A stretch of 64,000 nt of DNA, taken from assembly GCF_000801105.2 (NCBI RefSeq), contig NC_079515.1, forward strand, positions 27,985,407 to 28,049,406. The letters are read 5' to 3'. The notes under the pieces were generated by a model that saw nothing but the letters and a program-made list of their open reading frames with translations, was not told the origin of the DNA and searched no databases. The position numbers and the translations under genes were made by a program. This document shows positions 12,101-22,991 of the stretch, piece after piece. Every line of letters starts with the position of its first letter. Positions within the stretch are counted from its first letter, which is position 1. The DNA is from Raphanus sativus. Lineage: Eukaryota; Streptophyta; Magnoliopsida; Brassicales; Brassicaceae.

Positions 12101-14675
12101 GCGCGTGTACCTATAACCGATGGTAAAGCGCCTAAAAGCTCGGACTTTGACACATTGACATCCAATATCGCTTCTGCTTCCAAAGACACAGCTTTTGTCT
12201 TCAATTGCCAGGTGGAGCTTCCTGATCTGCATTGGTATTTTGATATATTAAAGTATTCTTGAGTTTTGCTGTTCAACTTACAAAGAGATTTCGTTTTTTT
12301 GTCACTTGATATTCGCAGATGGGGAGAGGTAGGACAACCACAGGAACTGTTATTGCATGTCTGGTGAAGCTCCGCATCAATTATGGAAGACCTATTAAGG
12401 TTTTATATGATGTCATGACCCATGAAATCGTGGATGAAGATTCCTCAAGTGGTGGTGAAGAAACCGGAAGCAATACCGCTGAAACGAGACCTCGTATTTC
12501 AGGAAGAAGAACCGATGACCAACACGGCCGTACATTTGGAATGGACGACATCCTTCTGCTGTGGAAAATCACTAGATTATTCGATAATGGAGTTGAATCT
12601 CGTGAGGCGTTAGATGCTGTGATTGATAGATGTTCTGCATTGCAAAATATTCGTGAAGCTGTTCTGCAGTATAGGAAAGTTTTCAACCAACAACACGTTG
12701 AGCCAAGAGTAAGAAGTGCTGCATTGAAACGTGGCGCTGAATATTTGGAGAGATACTTCCGGTTGATTGCCTTTGCAGCATATCTTGGAAGTGAAACTCT
12801 TGATGACTTCTTTGCTAAAGGAGGGTCTAAGGTGACTTTCAAGAATTGGCTGAATCAGAGACCTGAGGTGCAAGCGATGAAGTGGAGCATAAGGCTAAGG
12901 CCTGGACGATTTTTTACCATTCCTGTGAGTCATCGCCTCATTATTTTAGGCTGGAAAACTGTAAATGTTATCATTATTCTGCACATTACAGCTTTTAATA
13001 TTATTCGTGCAGGAGGAACTGCGGGCACAACACGAATCACAACATGGTGATGCAGTCATGGAGTCAATCGTGAACGAACGGAGTGGTTCTGTATTGGGCA
13101 AAGGTTCTATACTTAAAATATACTTTTTCCCTGGTCAAAGAACTTCAAGTCGTGTGCAGATTACTGGTGCACCTCACGTATACAAGGTATTATACGTGAC
13201 TCTTTTTACTATGGTAACGTCCTTCACCTTGACATCACTGCCTAATATCAACTGCTAAAAATCATTTCAGGTCGATAGATATCCTGTGTATAGCATGGCA
13301 ACTCCCACAATTTCCGGAGCTAAAAAGATGCTTGCCTATTTAGGAACCAAACTAAAAGAAGAAGGTGGGGATTCCGCAGCAAGAATTGTAGTAACAGACT
13401 TGAGAGAAGAAGCAGTTGTTTACATCAATGGGACTCCATTTGTCTTGAGAGAATTGAGTAAACCAGTCGATACCCTCAAGCATGTGGGGATAACCGGCGC
13501 TGTGGTATGTGCCTCAAATCACACCTTTAACTATATATAACACACGTTTCATTGATTTGTTGTATATTCAATGCAGGTAGAGAGCATTGAAACACGGTTG
13601 AAGGAAGATATATTGTCAGAGGTTAGAGAAACTGGAGGTCGAATGCTATTACACCGTGAAGAGTATAGCCCAGCATCAAATGAGTCTCGGGTTATAGGAT
13701 ACTGGGAAAATATTCAACCGGAGAATGTGAAGACACCTGCAGAAGTATATGCTGCTCTTAAAGATGAAAACTACAACATATCTTACCGGAGAATACCATT
13801 AACCAGAGAAAGAGATGCATTAGCTACTGATTTAGATGCGATCCAGTATTGTAAAGACGAGTAAGCATCAGTCATCTCTTTTTCGTTTTATATATTCACT
13901 TAACCTGTTCCTTCTATTAACTGGTGTACACAATTTTCAACAGTTCCGCTGGGGGTTACTTGTTTGTATCGCACACCGGTTTTGGAGGAGCTTCTTACGC
14001 AATGGCCATTACCTGTCTCGTGCTTCAACCTGGTCAGAAGCTTACAGCTACACCAAACTCCGATTCTTCTGCCTTAGGGGAAGATGATTCGCCTTCACGC
14101 GCTTGTGATGAAGAAACGTTGAGTATGGGAGATTACCGTGACATACTGAGTCTCATAAGAGTGCTTTCTCATGGTCCTCAAAGCAAAGCAGACGTAGATG
14201 GAATAATCCAACAGTAAGTAAAATCAAATCAAATCTCTTTTTGACATATTTAATTAACCACATAGCCTAAGCTCATGACTTAATTGTATTATTTTGCATC
14301 TTTGCAGGTGTGCTGGTGCAGGACATTTGAAGGAAGACATTTGTTACTACACCAAAGAACTCAACAAGCTTCCTAATACAAAAGATGAAGACCGTTCATA
14401 CATCATGGACATGGGTGTTAAAGCCTTAAGGTTAGTCACATTAACTCCACCTTCCGGTTTAACAGAGCCAAACCATCCTTTCGGTTCAATTTTGTTTCCA
14501 TATACAAACACATAATTTTGATTGTTGGTTTTGTATGGTCAGGCGCTACTTTTATCTGATAACATTCAGATCTTACCTCTACTGCACGTCACCGAAAGAA
14601 ATGAAATTCTTGGATTGGATGAGGTCACGGCCGGAACTCGGACATCTCTGTCATAACCTCAGGATAGATAAGTGA
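8509..14675 (+). CDS. Paladin-like protein with three phosphatase-like repeats
   Basis: Nineteen exons (8509-8661, 8953-9084, 9208-9279, 9479-9549, 9651-9750, 9855-9953, 10150-10276, 10620-10759, 10852-10911, 11034-11269, 11349-11778, 11888-12211, 12319-12924, 13013-13186, 13271-13504, 13577-13860, 13944-14213, 14308-14430, 14543-14675) give about 1255 aa, matching my memory of Arabidopsis At3g62010. Three homologous repeats each carry a V-x-G-x-x-L/I-K start, a YING.PFVLR core and a MEARLKEDIL-like helix. Repeats 1 and 2 keep a Cys-X5-Arg phosphatase loop (CQMGRGRTTTG). In repeat 3 this is SHTGFGGAS, without Cys or Arg. Paladin-type proteins relate to dual-specificity and inositol-polyphosphate phosphatases. 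Whether this one is catalytic is unknown. An alternative in-frame ATG lies three codons upstream at 8500. Confidence 0.9.
9086..9138. repeat. (TA)n microsatellite at a 5' splice site
   Basis: About 26 TA units begin immediately after the GT donor of intron 2 of the paladin-like gene. The donor is therefore GTATATAT, and the repeat itself forms the start of the intron. Confidence 0.95.
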
Positions 14676-14938
14676 TAAGTGCTCGGTTTAATACATATAA
14701 ATGTAGGCAAGTTGTGTTGTTTGGTGTTACAGCTTTTAGTATATATATAAGTTGTACAGCTTTGAGCTTTCTCTCCTGGGTTCGGTCTGTAGAGAGAGAT
14801 ATCTCGTCTCTAAGTTTGTTTAAGTCCAACTGATACAGCAGGTTACTCTGATCAATAAACTTTTTTTTTTACTTTATTCAAAAATATCAAATAATGAAAA
14901 ATATATAACAATGCAATTTATAATAAGATGCTCGATTT

Positions 14939-15706
14939 TTAGCCTTTCTTCGGAGCAAATTTAGATTTGATCTTCTCGATTTCTTTCGTCCCGATCTGAA
15001 ACGTTGTCGTTAAAACGTGATCTGGAACTGCCGGAGTCGCCGTGAAAAGCGTGGCGGCCATAGATTGAGTTCCCGGTAACTGACTGTTGAAAGCCGAGAT
15101 CACAGACGCTGGTTTCTCTTTGTCGTTGTTCTTCTGGTAATGAATCAGTCCTCTCGGGAAGACGAACACTTCTCCTTTCTTCACCGTCTTAGCGAATAGC
15201 TTGTTCGCCGTCGTGATGAATCCGACGTCAAGCTCGCCTTCCAACACGAAGATGACTTCGGTGGCGCGCGGGTGCGTGTGCGGCGGGTTTAAACCTCCTG
15301 GAGCGTAGTCGATGCGCGCGAGGGAGACTCCGAGCGTGTTAAGCCCAGCGATCTTCTCGACATTAGCTCCCGTGACGGCGGATCCGACAGTGTTGTTGAC
15401 GACGGCTGGTTTGCCGATTCCGGCGAAGAAGAAATCTGAGGCGGTGATGTTCGATTCAGGTTTACAAGTGAACCCATTCACTTTTATTCCTGCGTAAATC
15501 ATATAACAATATATAATTCTCCTCGTATGACACTATAACGACAAGAACACAAAAGCAAACACACTGAAATTACAGAGTTGTCGATGTCTGGTACCTGAAG
15601 TGCGATCTGCAACGCATAGATCTTGAAGGGTGTCAGGATCGTAAGCAATAGCAACCACAGTGAGAGATAACGACACAAAGAAGAACCCAAAACATCTCGT
15701 GTCCAT
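14939..15706 (-). CDS. GLP10: Germin-like protein (cupin), secreted
   Basis: Two exons, 15706-15595 and 15489-14939, give 220 aa, the normal length of plant germin-like proteins. The N-terminus (MDTRCFGFFFVSLSLTVVAI) is a signal peptide, so the product should be apoplastic. Germin box 1 is visible as PPHTHPRATEVIFVLEG with the metal-binding His, His and Glu. Box 2 is FPRGLIHYQ with the third His. Family members bind manganese and form oligomeric jelly rolls; some are superoxide dismutases or oxalate oxidases. An N-glycosylation site (ESNITAS) is present. A TATA-like TTTATATAA lies on the minus strand at 15803-15811. The gene is convergent with the paladin-like gene. The symbol rests on similarity to At3g62020 from memory. 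Confidence 0.9.
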
Positions 15707-16574
15707 TGTTTAATTATGGATCCACTGTATATATATTTTAGAAAGTTTTCTTCTTAAACTCTAGTGTGCATCTCTGATATCATTATGTTTGAGATTGGAT
15801 CGTTATATAAACGTGTATGGATTTGTTGAGGAAAATTATGCGAAGCTAAACTAACTTAAACGCAAAGCAACGGTGGAGAGATGTGATGTCGTTTTCTTAC
15901 AGATGTAGTATGTAACTTTAAAGTTTCGGTTTGCGTTTCTCTTAAGGTTAAACCGGGTTAGATTCAAGATCATTACTTAAAATTAAACAGCAATAGGAAG
16001 GTTTAACTTCTAAGAGCTGCAAATTCACCTCAATTGTCTAGTCAAGAAGTAGAACTTACATTTACTTCAATGACTCGTAACCATTTTACAAAATATTAAT
16101 ATACATGTATGATACAATCTAAAGCAAGCTGCCAGTGCAAAAAAGCTGGAGTCACATTTAGATAATGGGTTTAATAGTTTAAGTGGCCTTTATACTGGGG
16201 CCCACTGAAAATGGATCGTCCATCGTCGTCATATAATATTGGGCAAACTTATGTGATTAATTAGGTTGAGATGATTCTTAAGCATACACAATTAGGTTGA
16301 AGTAAGTAGATCTCCTTTGTTATCTAAAGAGAAGTAGGCCCAGTTTGAATACAGGCCCAAAAAGAAGATTCAAAAATAAGAGCCCAAGCTGCAACAGCTC
16401 TTTCCACAGAAAAAAGGAGATAATAAGAGCAAAGCCAAACAGTCTAGCAGCTTCCAAAAAGCAAACTGTACGGAAAGGTGTGATGGAAAACGACAAACAT
16501 ACTTGGCGAGACTCGGATAACATACCTATGCGTATGACAAATGTCACAAGATTAAGAAGGGTCCATGTAGTTGC
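15707..16574. promoter_or_regulatory. Divergent promoter region between germin-like and NYN gene A
   Basis: No gene seen. The segment from about 16320 to the NYN gene A start is duplicated at about 18220-18546 (shared AGCCCAAGCT and GATGGAAAACGACAAACATA at similar distances from the ATG). It includes GGCCC-type site II motifs near 16337 and 16353. A TATATATAAA box lies at about 16575-16584. Confidence 0.55.
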
Positions 16575-16665
16575 TATATATAAAAGAGAGACAGCCGAGG
16601 GGTTATCGTCGTCGTTCATCATCCTCACAAAACCCTAGAAGTTTCAACCTTTTTGCTAACAAACC

Positions 16666-17481
16666 ATGGCTTTGTTCTCCGCACCTTACGACAGTAAGTT
16701 CCTTCACTCTCTCTAGTATTCAACTTTATAGATCTTGACATTTAGTTTTGCTTTGAGGTTTGAACGGCGGATCTGATAATTTATGTGATTGATTACCCTA
16801 TAAAACAAAACTAGAGACTTTTTTTATCTGAAGGTTTATCTTTTCTGCATTTATTTTGATTATTATATGTGTGTTATTGTCGTCTGTCTCCGTAACTGAA
16901 TCGGTGTGTATGTTTCTTTGTCAGCTGCTGCGACAGGAGTCTTCTTGGACATAGACGAATGTAAGATCCCCGAGGAACTCACTGCAGCTGACATCGTACC
17001 GAGGATTAGACAGAAACTGTTGGATGTTGGTCTACGTGGTCCTCCTGCTTCGATCCGGATTTATGGTGATTTGACTGGTCTTGACTTCCAATCCCCGGAT
17101 CTAAAGCTCAATCAATTTCACGCAGGTCATGTGAATATATATATATATAAAATTTGCTTCACTTTCTAATCTTTTTTGTTTTATTATTAATCTTTTTTTT
17201 ACTTATAACGGTGTTTTTCAGGAGAGAAACGTGCTAAGATGACGAAAATATTGGAGGACATTGTTTCGTGGTCAGGTGAGAATCCAGAACCATCGGTAGG
17301 AGTACTAGTCTTGGGAGACTTAGAAGTCGCAGATGATGCTGACATCGCCGAGGTTATTCAACTTCTCCAGACTCGGAAAAATTATCAGTTTATCCTTGTC
17401 TCTCCAGAATCTCCACCCCCACCTCCTCCTCCAACTGTGGTGATGATTCTGAGCTCTGTTCCTCCTCGTGATGGACTCTAG
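16666..17481 (+). CDS. Small NYN-domain (MARF1-type) protein, tandem copy A
   Basis: Three exons, 16666-16693, 16925-17125 and 17222-17481, give 162 aa, essentially a lone NYN fold. The start TGVFLDIDECKIPEEL matches the conserved first strand of plant limkain/MARF1-type NYN domains. It is followed by SIRIYGDLTGLDF, then KRAKMTKILEDIVSWSGENP and a VLVLGDLE strand. NYN domains are PIN-like nuclease folds that use acidic residues. Here several acidic positions (LDID, GDL, DDADI) remain, so RNase activity is possible but unproven. The C-terminus has a proline run (SPPPPPPPT). A TATA box sits about 80 bp upstream of the ATG. Paralogue of the gene at 18547-19379. Arabidopsis relatives are annotated as putative endonuclease or glycosyl hydrolase. 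Confidence 0.8.
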
Positions 17482-17860
17482 TTGTTGTTTTTATCTAGCA
17501 AGTATTAATGAACTCTTTTTTAATGAACTTTTTGAAGAGAAATAAGTAGAGTATTTGTTGTTAGTAAATGTTTGGATAATCAAATCCTCTTTTGGAAACT
17601 TATGTTATGTCTCGGAAAGCAAAATATAATTAATTATTAGATTTTTAATGGGTTAATAATCTGTTCTATTTTTTTCTGCCTTTTCTTGATTTCCATAAAA
17701 GCTAGAAATAATAATGCATTATAATTAGTACAGTTTTTTCGGTAAAAAAAAATGTTTATTCAACAACATATAGCAAAAGCTGCTAATGGACTCTTAACAT
17801 TATCGTCATACAACTTTATTGGGTTTACTTAGTATATATTACTCGTGTTCCAAGCAAACG
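17482..17860. other. 3' flank of NYN gene A, duplicated sequence
   Basis: No gene. The motif TGGATAATCAAATCCT followed by TTTGGAAACTTATG (about 17573-17605) recurs after NYN gene B at about 19477-19515 and in part at about 19628-19655. This flank is therefore part of the tandem duplication unit. Confidence 0.6.
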
Positions 17861-17875
17861 GATCAAAGAGTAAAG

Positions 17876-18074
17876 AAAGTTTCAGCAAAGCAAACAACTC
17901 AATCACTTTGTGTCGGTTCTGCATTGTCTTCGAGGCTACACTATGCAGCAAGTCTCCCTCTTAAGCAATTCTCTCGGTGAAGTCACCTCCTTGTGTACAC
18001 ATTGTGTCTTTTATGTGATACTACTACTTTCTAAATTGTCTTTTTTTTTCAATATGGTCTCTACAGGGTACTGA
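17876..18074. pseudogene. Scrambled fragment of ROC4 cyclophilin gene
   Basis: Three pieces match the intact ROC4 gene about 2.6-3.1 kb to the right. (1) 17878-17972 matches exon 2 (20475-20572) in direct orientation with a few substitutions and a small deletion. (2) 17973-17993 is the exact reverse complement of exon 4 bases 21031-21051. (3) About 18006-18073 matches, with gaps, the intron 4/exon 5 junction (21115-21167), including TCTACAGGGTACTG. The order and orientation are rearranged and no reading frame survives. It lies between the two NYN genes, which fits duplication of an NYN plus ROC4 unit followed by decay of the extra ROC4 copy. Confidence 0.85.
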
Positions 18075-18219
18075 ACAAAATGCTTTATTCAACAACGAAC
18101 TAGCAAAAAAATATCTTTAGCGTCGTGGTTTTTCTCAAAAAAAAAAAACAACAACGAACTAGCAAGTTAAAATTAGACTTGATAATAAATCATATATATA
18201 GCAAGCGGTGTCGCTCCAC

Positions 18220-18546
18220 CAAACAGATCAAAGAAGTCGGCCCAGTTGGAGTGGAAGCCCAAGAGCCCAAGCTTCAACGGCTCTTGGAGATAAGACTAAA
18301 TGCAAAAACCGTACGGAGAGATACGATGGAAAACGACAAACATACTAGGCGAGACTCGGTTTGACCAAAAAAGAGAAAAAAAAAACTAGGCGAGACTCGA
18401 AACGGACGGATGCTTGACGAGTGTCACACGATGAAGCTTCGTGAAGTTGCTATAAATGAGAGGAGCTATGGATGTTTAATCCTCGTTTATCCTTCATAAA
18501 AACCCTAAAGTTTCCAAGCTTTGCTCTCAAAAAAGAAAAAAAAACC
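18220..18546 (+). promoter_or_regulatory. Duplicated promoter of NYN gene B
   Basis: This stretch repeats the promoter of NYN gene A: GCCCAAGAGCCCAAGCTTC, CCGTACGGAGAGATACGATG and GGCGAGACTCGG have counterparts at about 16380-16520. Both copies keep GTTGCTATA before a TATA box (TATAAAT at 18451-18457 here). A poly(A)-like run at 18360-18390 interrupts the alignment and repeats ACTAGGCGAGACTCG. Confidence 0.6.
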
Positions 18547-19379
18547 ATGGCTTCGTACAGCGAACCTTACGTCTGTAAGTTCTTCTCTCACTATCTCTTC
18601 TCTTGTCTACGTTAGATAAAGTGATAAACTTTATAGATCTTAGACACAGTTTGCTGCAGATCTGATAATTTCTGTGTTTGATTTGATTACCCACCCACTC
18701 TATAAACAAAATTAGAGACTTTATGATATGATAATTAATGTATTCACGTATCTCTGAACGGTTTCTCTTTTCTGTCTTTATTGTGAGTGTTTGTTTGTTT
18801 GTAGTAACTGAATCTGTCTGTGTGTGTTCTTTGTCAGCGAATGGGACAGGAGTCTTCTGGGACATGGACCAATGCAAGATCCCTGCGGGACGCACTTCAT
18901 CTGATCTCGTGCCGTTTCTTAGAGAGATGATGTTGAGTGTTGGTCTACGTGGTCCTACTTCGATCCGGATCTACGGTGATTTGACCGGTCTTGACTTTCA
19001 AGCCTCGGCCTCGGAGGATGTTAAGCTCAATCATTTTCACGCAGGTTATTAATATCTTTCTCTGAAAAAAAATAAAATCTTTTTTACTTAAATATAATGT
19101 GTGTACATAACTTGAACGGTGTTGTTAATTTCAGGAGAGAAACGTGCGAAGATGACGAAGATCTTGGAGGACATAGTTTCGTGGTCAGCTGAGAACCCAG
19201 AACCATCGTTGGGAATAATGTTCTTGGGACACTTGGAAGAGGCAGATTATGCTGACATCACCGAGGTTACTGAACTTCTCGAGACTCAGAAAAACTATCA
19301 CTTTGTGATTGTCACTGCACCCCCACCTCCTCCTCCAATGGTGGTGTTTCTGAGGTCTATTCCTCGTGGTGGACTCTAG
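18547..19379 (+). CDS. Small NYN-domain (MARF1-type) protein, tandem copy B
   Basis: Three exons, 18547-18574, 18838-19044 and 19135-19379, give 159 aa. Exon structure and phases are identical to copy A. The first strand reads TGVFWDMDQCKIPAGRTSS, closer to the common F-W-D-I/M-E/D-x-C plant NYN signature than copy A. It is followed by SIRIYGDLTGLDF, KRAKMTKILEDIVSWSAENP and IMFLGHLEEADYADITEV. Copy A has VLGDLE where this has FLGHLE, so an acidic residue that may matter for catalysis is His here. The tail has a PPPPPPMV proline run. No signal peptide or membrane segment. Both copies lack the LOTUS/OST-HTH domains of larger family members. Confidence 0.8.
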
Positions 19380-20292
19380 TTCTTTTGGTTTAGTAAAAGT
19401 TTGAATAAAAAAAGAACAGTTTCTTAGTTTTGTTAATGTTGGATAATCGGTTGACAAAAAAAAAGAAGGTTAATGTTGGATAATCAAAATCCTTTTTTTG
19501 GAAACTTAATTATGTTATGTCTCGGAAGATGATTATCAAATGTTTAATTTACGATTTCTTTTATTTATTTTCTTCTTTTTCTTTAACTTCCATAAAGCTA
19601 GAAATCACTGATCAATGTATTATGCATGTTTGGATAATCAAATCCTATTTTGGAGATTCTGCGTATGAATGGTGACCACTATTAGGGAAAGAATGAGAAG
19701 AAATATTATATTCCTATTGATTCCTTTTCTTTTACCATTATCTGAAGAAAGATAAATTAATTATATTTAGATGTTTACCTAAATCCCTTTTTTAATTTAA
19801 TAATCGCTTCTACTTATTTTTCTTGTCTTCTTAACATAATTTAAGAAGATAAAATTATTCAGCAATATGTTCATACTCATCATATTACAGTTATATTATT
19901 AGTACAGATCCTAGTTTGTTTAACATCATATAAACCCATTTATCTTAGTTTTCTAAAAAACATAAATACCACTTGATTTTAACAACTCAACACCTCATCA
20001 ACCTTCACAATTTTAAGATCAGTAGTAAGTGAGATTATTACATTTGAGAGAGGTAAGCAAAGAGAAGATCTTATTGGGCCGAAAAGTAAGTAAACACTGG
20101 AATGGGCTTAGTAGATATGAACATCTGTGGCTAAATCAATGCGGCGTAAGTTAGCGTGAGGTGTTAACGATATCATCAACTAAAAGTGCATAAAAACGGC
20201 TCGAGAGGCAGTTCCTTATTCTCTCTCTTATCTGAAACTAGAGACTGTTGTGAAAAGCAAAACACTAAAGTCATCTTCTTAGTCACCAATCA
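19380..20292. other. Intergenic between NYN gene B and ROC4
   Basis: No gene. Two partial copies of the NYN downstream repeat (about 19477-19515 and 19628-19655) suggest a third, eroded round of duplication. The ROC4 promoter should lie in 20050-20290. No clear TATA box was identified. Confidence 0.5.
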
Positions 20293-21651
20293 ATGGCGTC
20301 TCTGTCTTCAATGCAGATGGTTCACACTTCTCGCTCTGTTGCTCAGGTTCGTAACTCTCAACTCCTAACATTTGAATTCATGATGGTTTTAGTTAGTTCT
20401 TTGTGACTGTCATCGAATTAATCTGTCTCCTTGTTTTTTGGTATTCTCTGTAGATTGTTGTCAAATCGCAGTTAGTTTCAGCAAAGCAAACAACTCAATC
20501 AGTTTGTGTCGGCGGTTCTGCATTGTCTTCGAGTCTACACTATGCAGCAAGTTTCCCTCTTAAGCAATTCTCCGGAGCTTCTTATGCGACCATCAAGAAC
20601 CAAAGAACAGCTTGCGTTAAATCAATGGCTGCTGTAAGATTATTATTATTAAAGCATATATAATAATAATCATATAGATATGTCATCATGTTTGCTAAAT
20701 GAACTTTGTGTTGATTTGATTAGGAGGAAGAAGAAGTGCTGGAACCACCTCAGGCTAAAGTGACACACAAGGTTTACTTTGATGTGGAGATTGGTGGTGA
20801 AGTCGCTGGAAGGATTGTGATGGGTCTGTTTGGTGATGTCGTCCCTAAAACCGTTGAAAACTTCCGTGTCTTGTGTACTGGTAATTAACATAATGTTATC
20901 TTTTGTAAATATATTATATTAAACCATTAGACTTAAGATGAATGAATAATGTTTTTGTGTTTATTAAGGTGAGAAGAAGTATGGATACAAGGGTTCTTCC
21001 TTCCATCGTATCATCAAAGATTTCATGATCCAAGGAGGTGACTTCACCGAGGGAAATGTAATTTTTTTTCATTATTTTTATTTAATTATTTTTTTCCCAA
21101 GAAAGTGTTTTTTTTTATGTGATGTTTCTTTATAAATTGTCAACATGGCCTCTACAGGGTACTGGAGGTATTAGTATCTACGGTGCCAAATTCGAAGACG
21201 AAAACTTCACATGTGAGTATATTACTACTAACAAAGACAAGTTCTTGTTTTCTAGTGTTTTTTCTTTTACTTCTTTTGAGGTGTTAATAATGCTTCTTGT
21301 TGCATATGCAGTGAAGCATACTGGACCTGGAATCTTGAGCATGGCCAACGCTGGTCCTAACACTAATGGAAGCCAGTTCTTCATTTGCACTGTCCAAGTA
21401 ACAAAACTCTTTCACATCATCTAAATAAAACTCAAATACTTTTGTTTTCCTTTTTGATTCATATTTTTTGTTGTTGTTGTTGTTGTTATGTGCAGACTTC
21501 ATGGTTAGATAACAAGCATGTTGTGTTTGGACAAGTCCTTGAAGGTATGAAGCTTGTGAGGACACTTGAATCTCAGGAGACACGCGCCTTCAATGTTCCC
21601 AAGAAAGGTTGCAGAATCTATGCCTGTGGAGAGCTCCCACTTGAAGCTTGA
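20293..21651 (+). CDS. ROC4: Chloroplast stromal cyclophilin, peptidyl-prolyl isomerase
   Basis: Seven exons, 20293-20346, 20454-20633, 20724-20880, 20969-21057, 21158-21212, 21312-21397 and 21496-21651, give 258 aa. The first ~75 residues are Ser/Ala/Gln-rich with few acidic residues, a chloroplast transit peptide. The rest is one complete cyclophilin domain: YFDVEIGGE start, active-site block [20 protein letters not shown] (catalytic Arg, Phe, Gln), [15 protein letters not shown] and [10 protein letters not shown]. Cysteines at VLCTG, FICTV and IYACG fit the redox-regulated CYP20-3 type, which is known to interact with thioredoxin and serine acetyltransferase in the stroma. It catalyses cis-trans isomerisation of Xaa-Pro bonds. 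It is tail-to-tail with the HAD gene (156 bp apart). Name from strong similarity to Arabidopsis At3g62030. Confidence 0.93.
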
Positions 21652-21807
21652 AGCCTTCAATGTTGTATCTTTGTTTTTGCTATTATGAGAGTTTCAAGTT
21701 ATGATGGTCTTATGTTTTTATTTATTTATGATTACATATGAGTTTGAAAGTACAATGAAAGGTTCCTCTTAATCACATGTAAGATTCTTATTTAAAGTGT
21801 CTGTCTT

Positions 21808-22991
21808 TTAAGCTTGAACCATGGTTTCAACCGCCACTTGCTGAACAATCACCTCGAGCTTATCATCTTTGTTGTCTTCCCATAGATCAGGTATAGCTTC
21901 CTTAATGTTGTGAATGCTTCTTAGTGCATGGTCTGCATCTGGAACTAGCACCGAGTCACCCACGAACACTGTTTTGAGCCCTGCTGCTTTAGCACTAGCG
22001 ATGTTACGAACACTGTCATCGAAGAACATCTGTAAAAAAACATACAGACTTTAGTGTCTGAAACGGTTATAAAGATTATTTCGACTTGTTTTTTCTTTAT
22101 TTTACCGTTTTGCGTGGATCAACGATGCCTACTATGCGTATGGCTGCTTCAAAGGCTTGAACAGAGGGTTTACAGAGGATTTGAGTGTTAGTGTTAGAAG
22201 AAGGGTTTAGTGTTTCAAAGCAAATGATTCCTTCGAAGCAGTCCTCTAGACCCAAACGGTTAAGAGTTCGTGTCGCGTGAGCTTTGTCTGCATTAGTAAA
22301 GATCTGATGGAGGAAAGAACAAAAAAAGACACAGAGGATGAGAAAAAACGGGAAAACTCTTGAGTAAAAAAAAAAAAGAAAAGTGGAGGGAAGCTTACGA
22401 TCTTACGGTGAGGCATAGAGAGAAGAAGGTTACGGAGGATGGGATCAGGTTTTAGTTTCTCATACGGAAGTCTTCCATGCACATACTCATGGAACTCATC
22501 GTTGTCGAACTCATAACCCATGAGCTGTAGTACAACACACGGTTCTGTTTTTGTTATAGGTTCAAGAACTGTGTTATGAAATGGATGGGAGAGTAATGAT
22601 ATACCTTGAGACCAGCCATAGTGGTTCCATATTCTTTGTAAAGATCAAGACACATCTTTGGAACTTCACTCTCTTCGATTCCCAGTTGGTTAAGCATGAA
22701 CTCTGCTAAGACAACAAACTGTTAGCTAAATAATTAAAAGTTTATATAACGATTCAATTAATATTGAAACGTTAAGACTCTTTTCCTTGGATGTTATTTC
22801 GACATGCTAGGTTGATTCCGATTCTCAAAGGGTATAGAGTATCGTCCATATCTGCAACAACGTCATCACCAAGACAGAGTTTTTTTATTCATTACTTTTC
22901 AGAAACTTGCATAGAGAAAGAAAAGATATGTTTGAAGATGATGTGAATTACCAAAGAACAAACACTCGTACTTAGCTCCAAATTCATCCAT
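21808..22991 (-). CDS. HAD-superfamily hydrolase, pyrimidine 5'-nucleotidase type
   Basis: Six exons, 22991-22952, 22851-22786, 22702-22605, 22524-22399, 22303-22106 and 22029-21808, give 249 aa. All four HAD motifs are present: I, FFDMDDTLYPL with the nucleophile Asp and acid/base Asp; II, IFTNAD; III, Lys in LCKPS; IV, FFDDSVRN. The type matches the plant family related to yeast SDT1/PHM8 nucleotidases. The substrate is unknown. The protein is in frame only if intron 2 starts with GA (22785-22784) instead of GT. Using the nearest GT, 7 nt downstream, shifts the frame and gives a quick stop. A minus-strand TATAAATA at 23101-23094 lies about 105 bp upstream of the ATG. Resembles Arabidopsis At3g62040. 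Confidence 0.85.
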
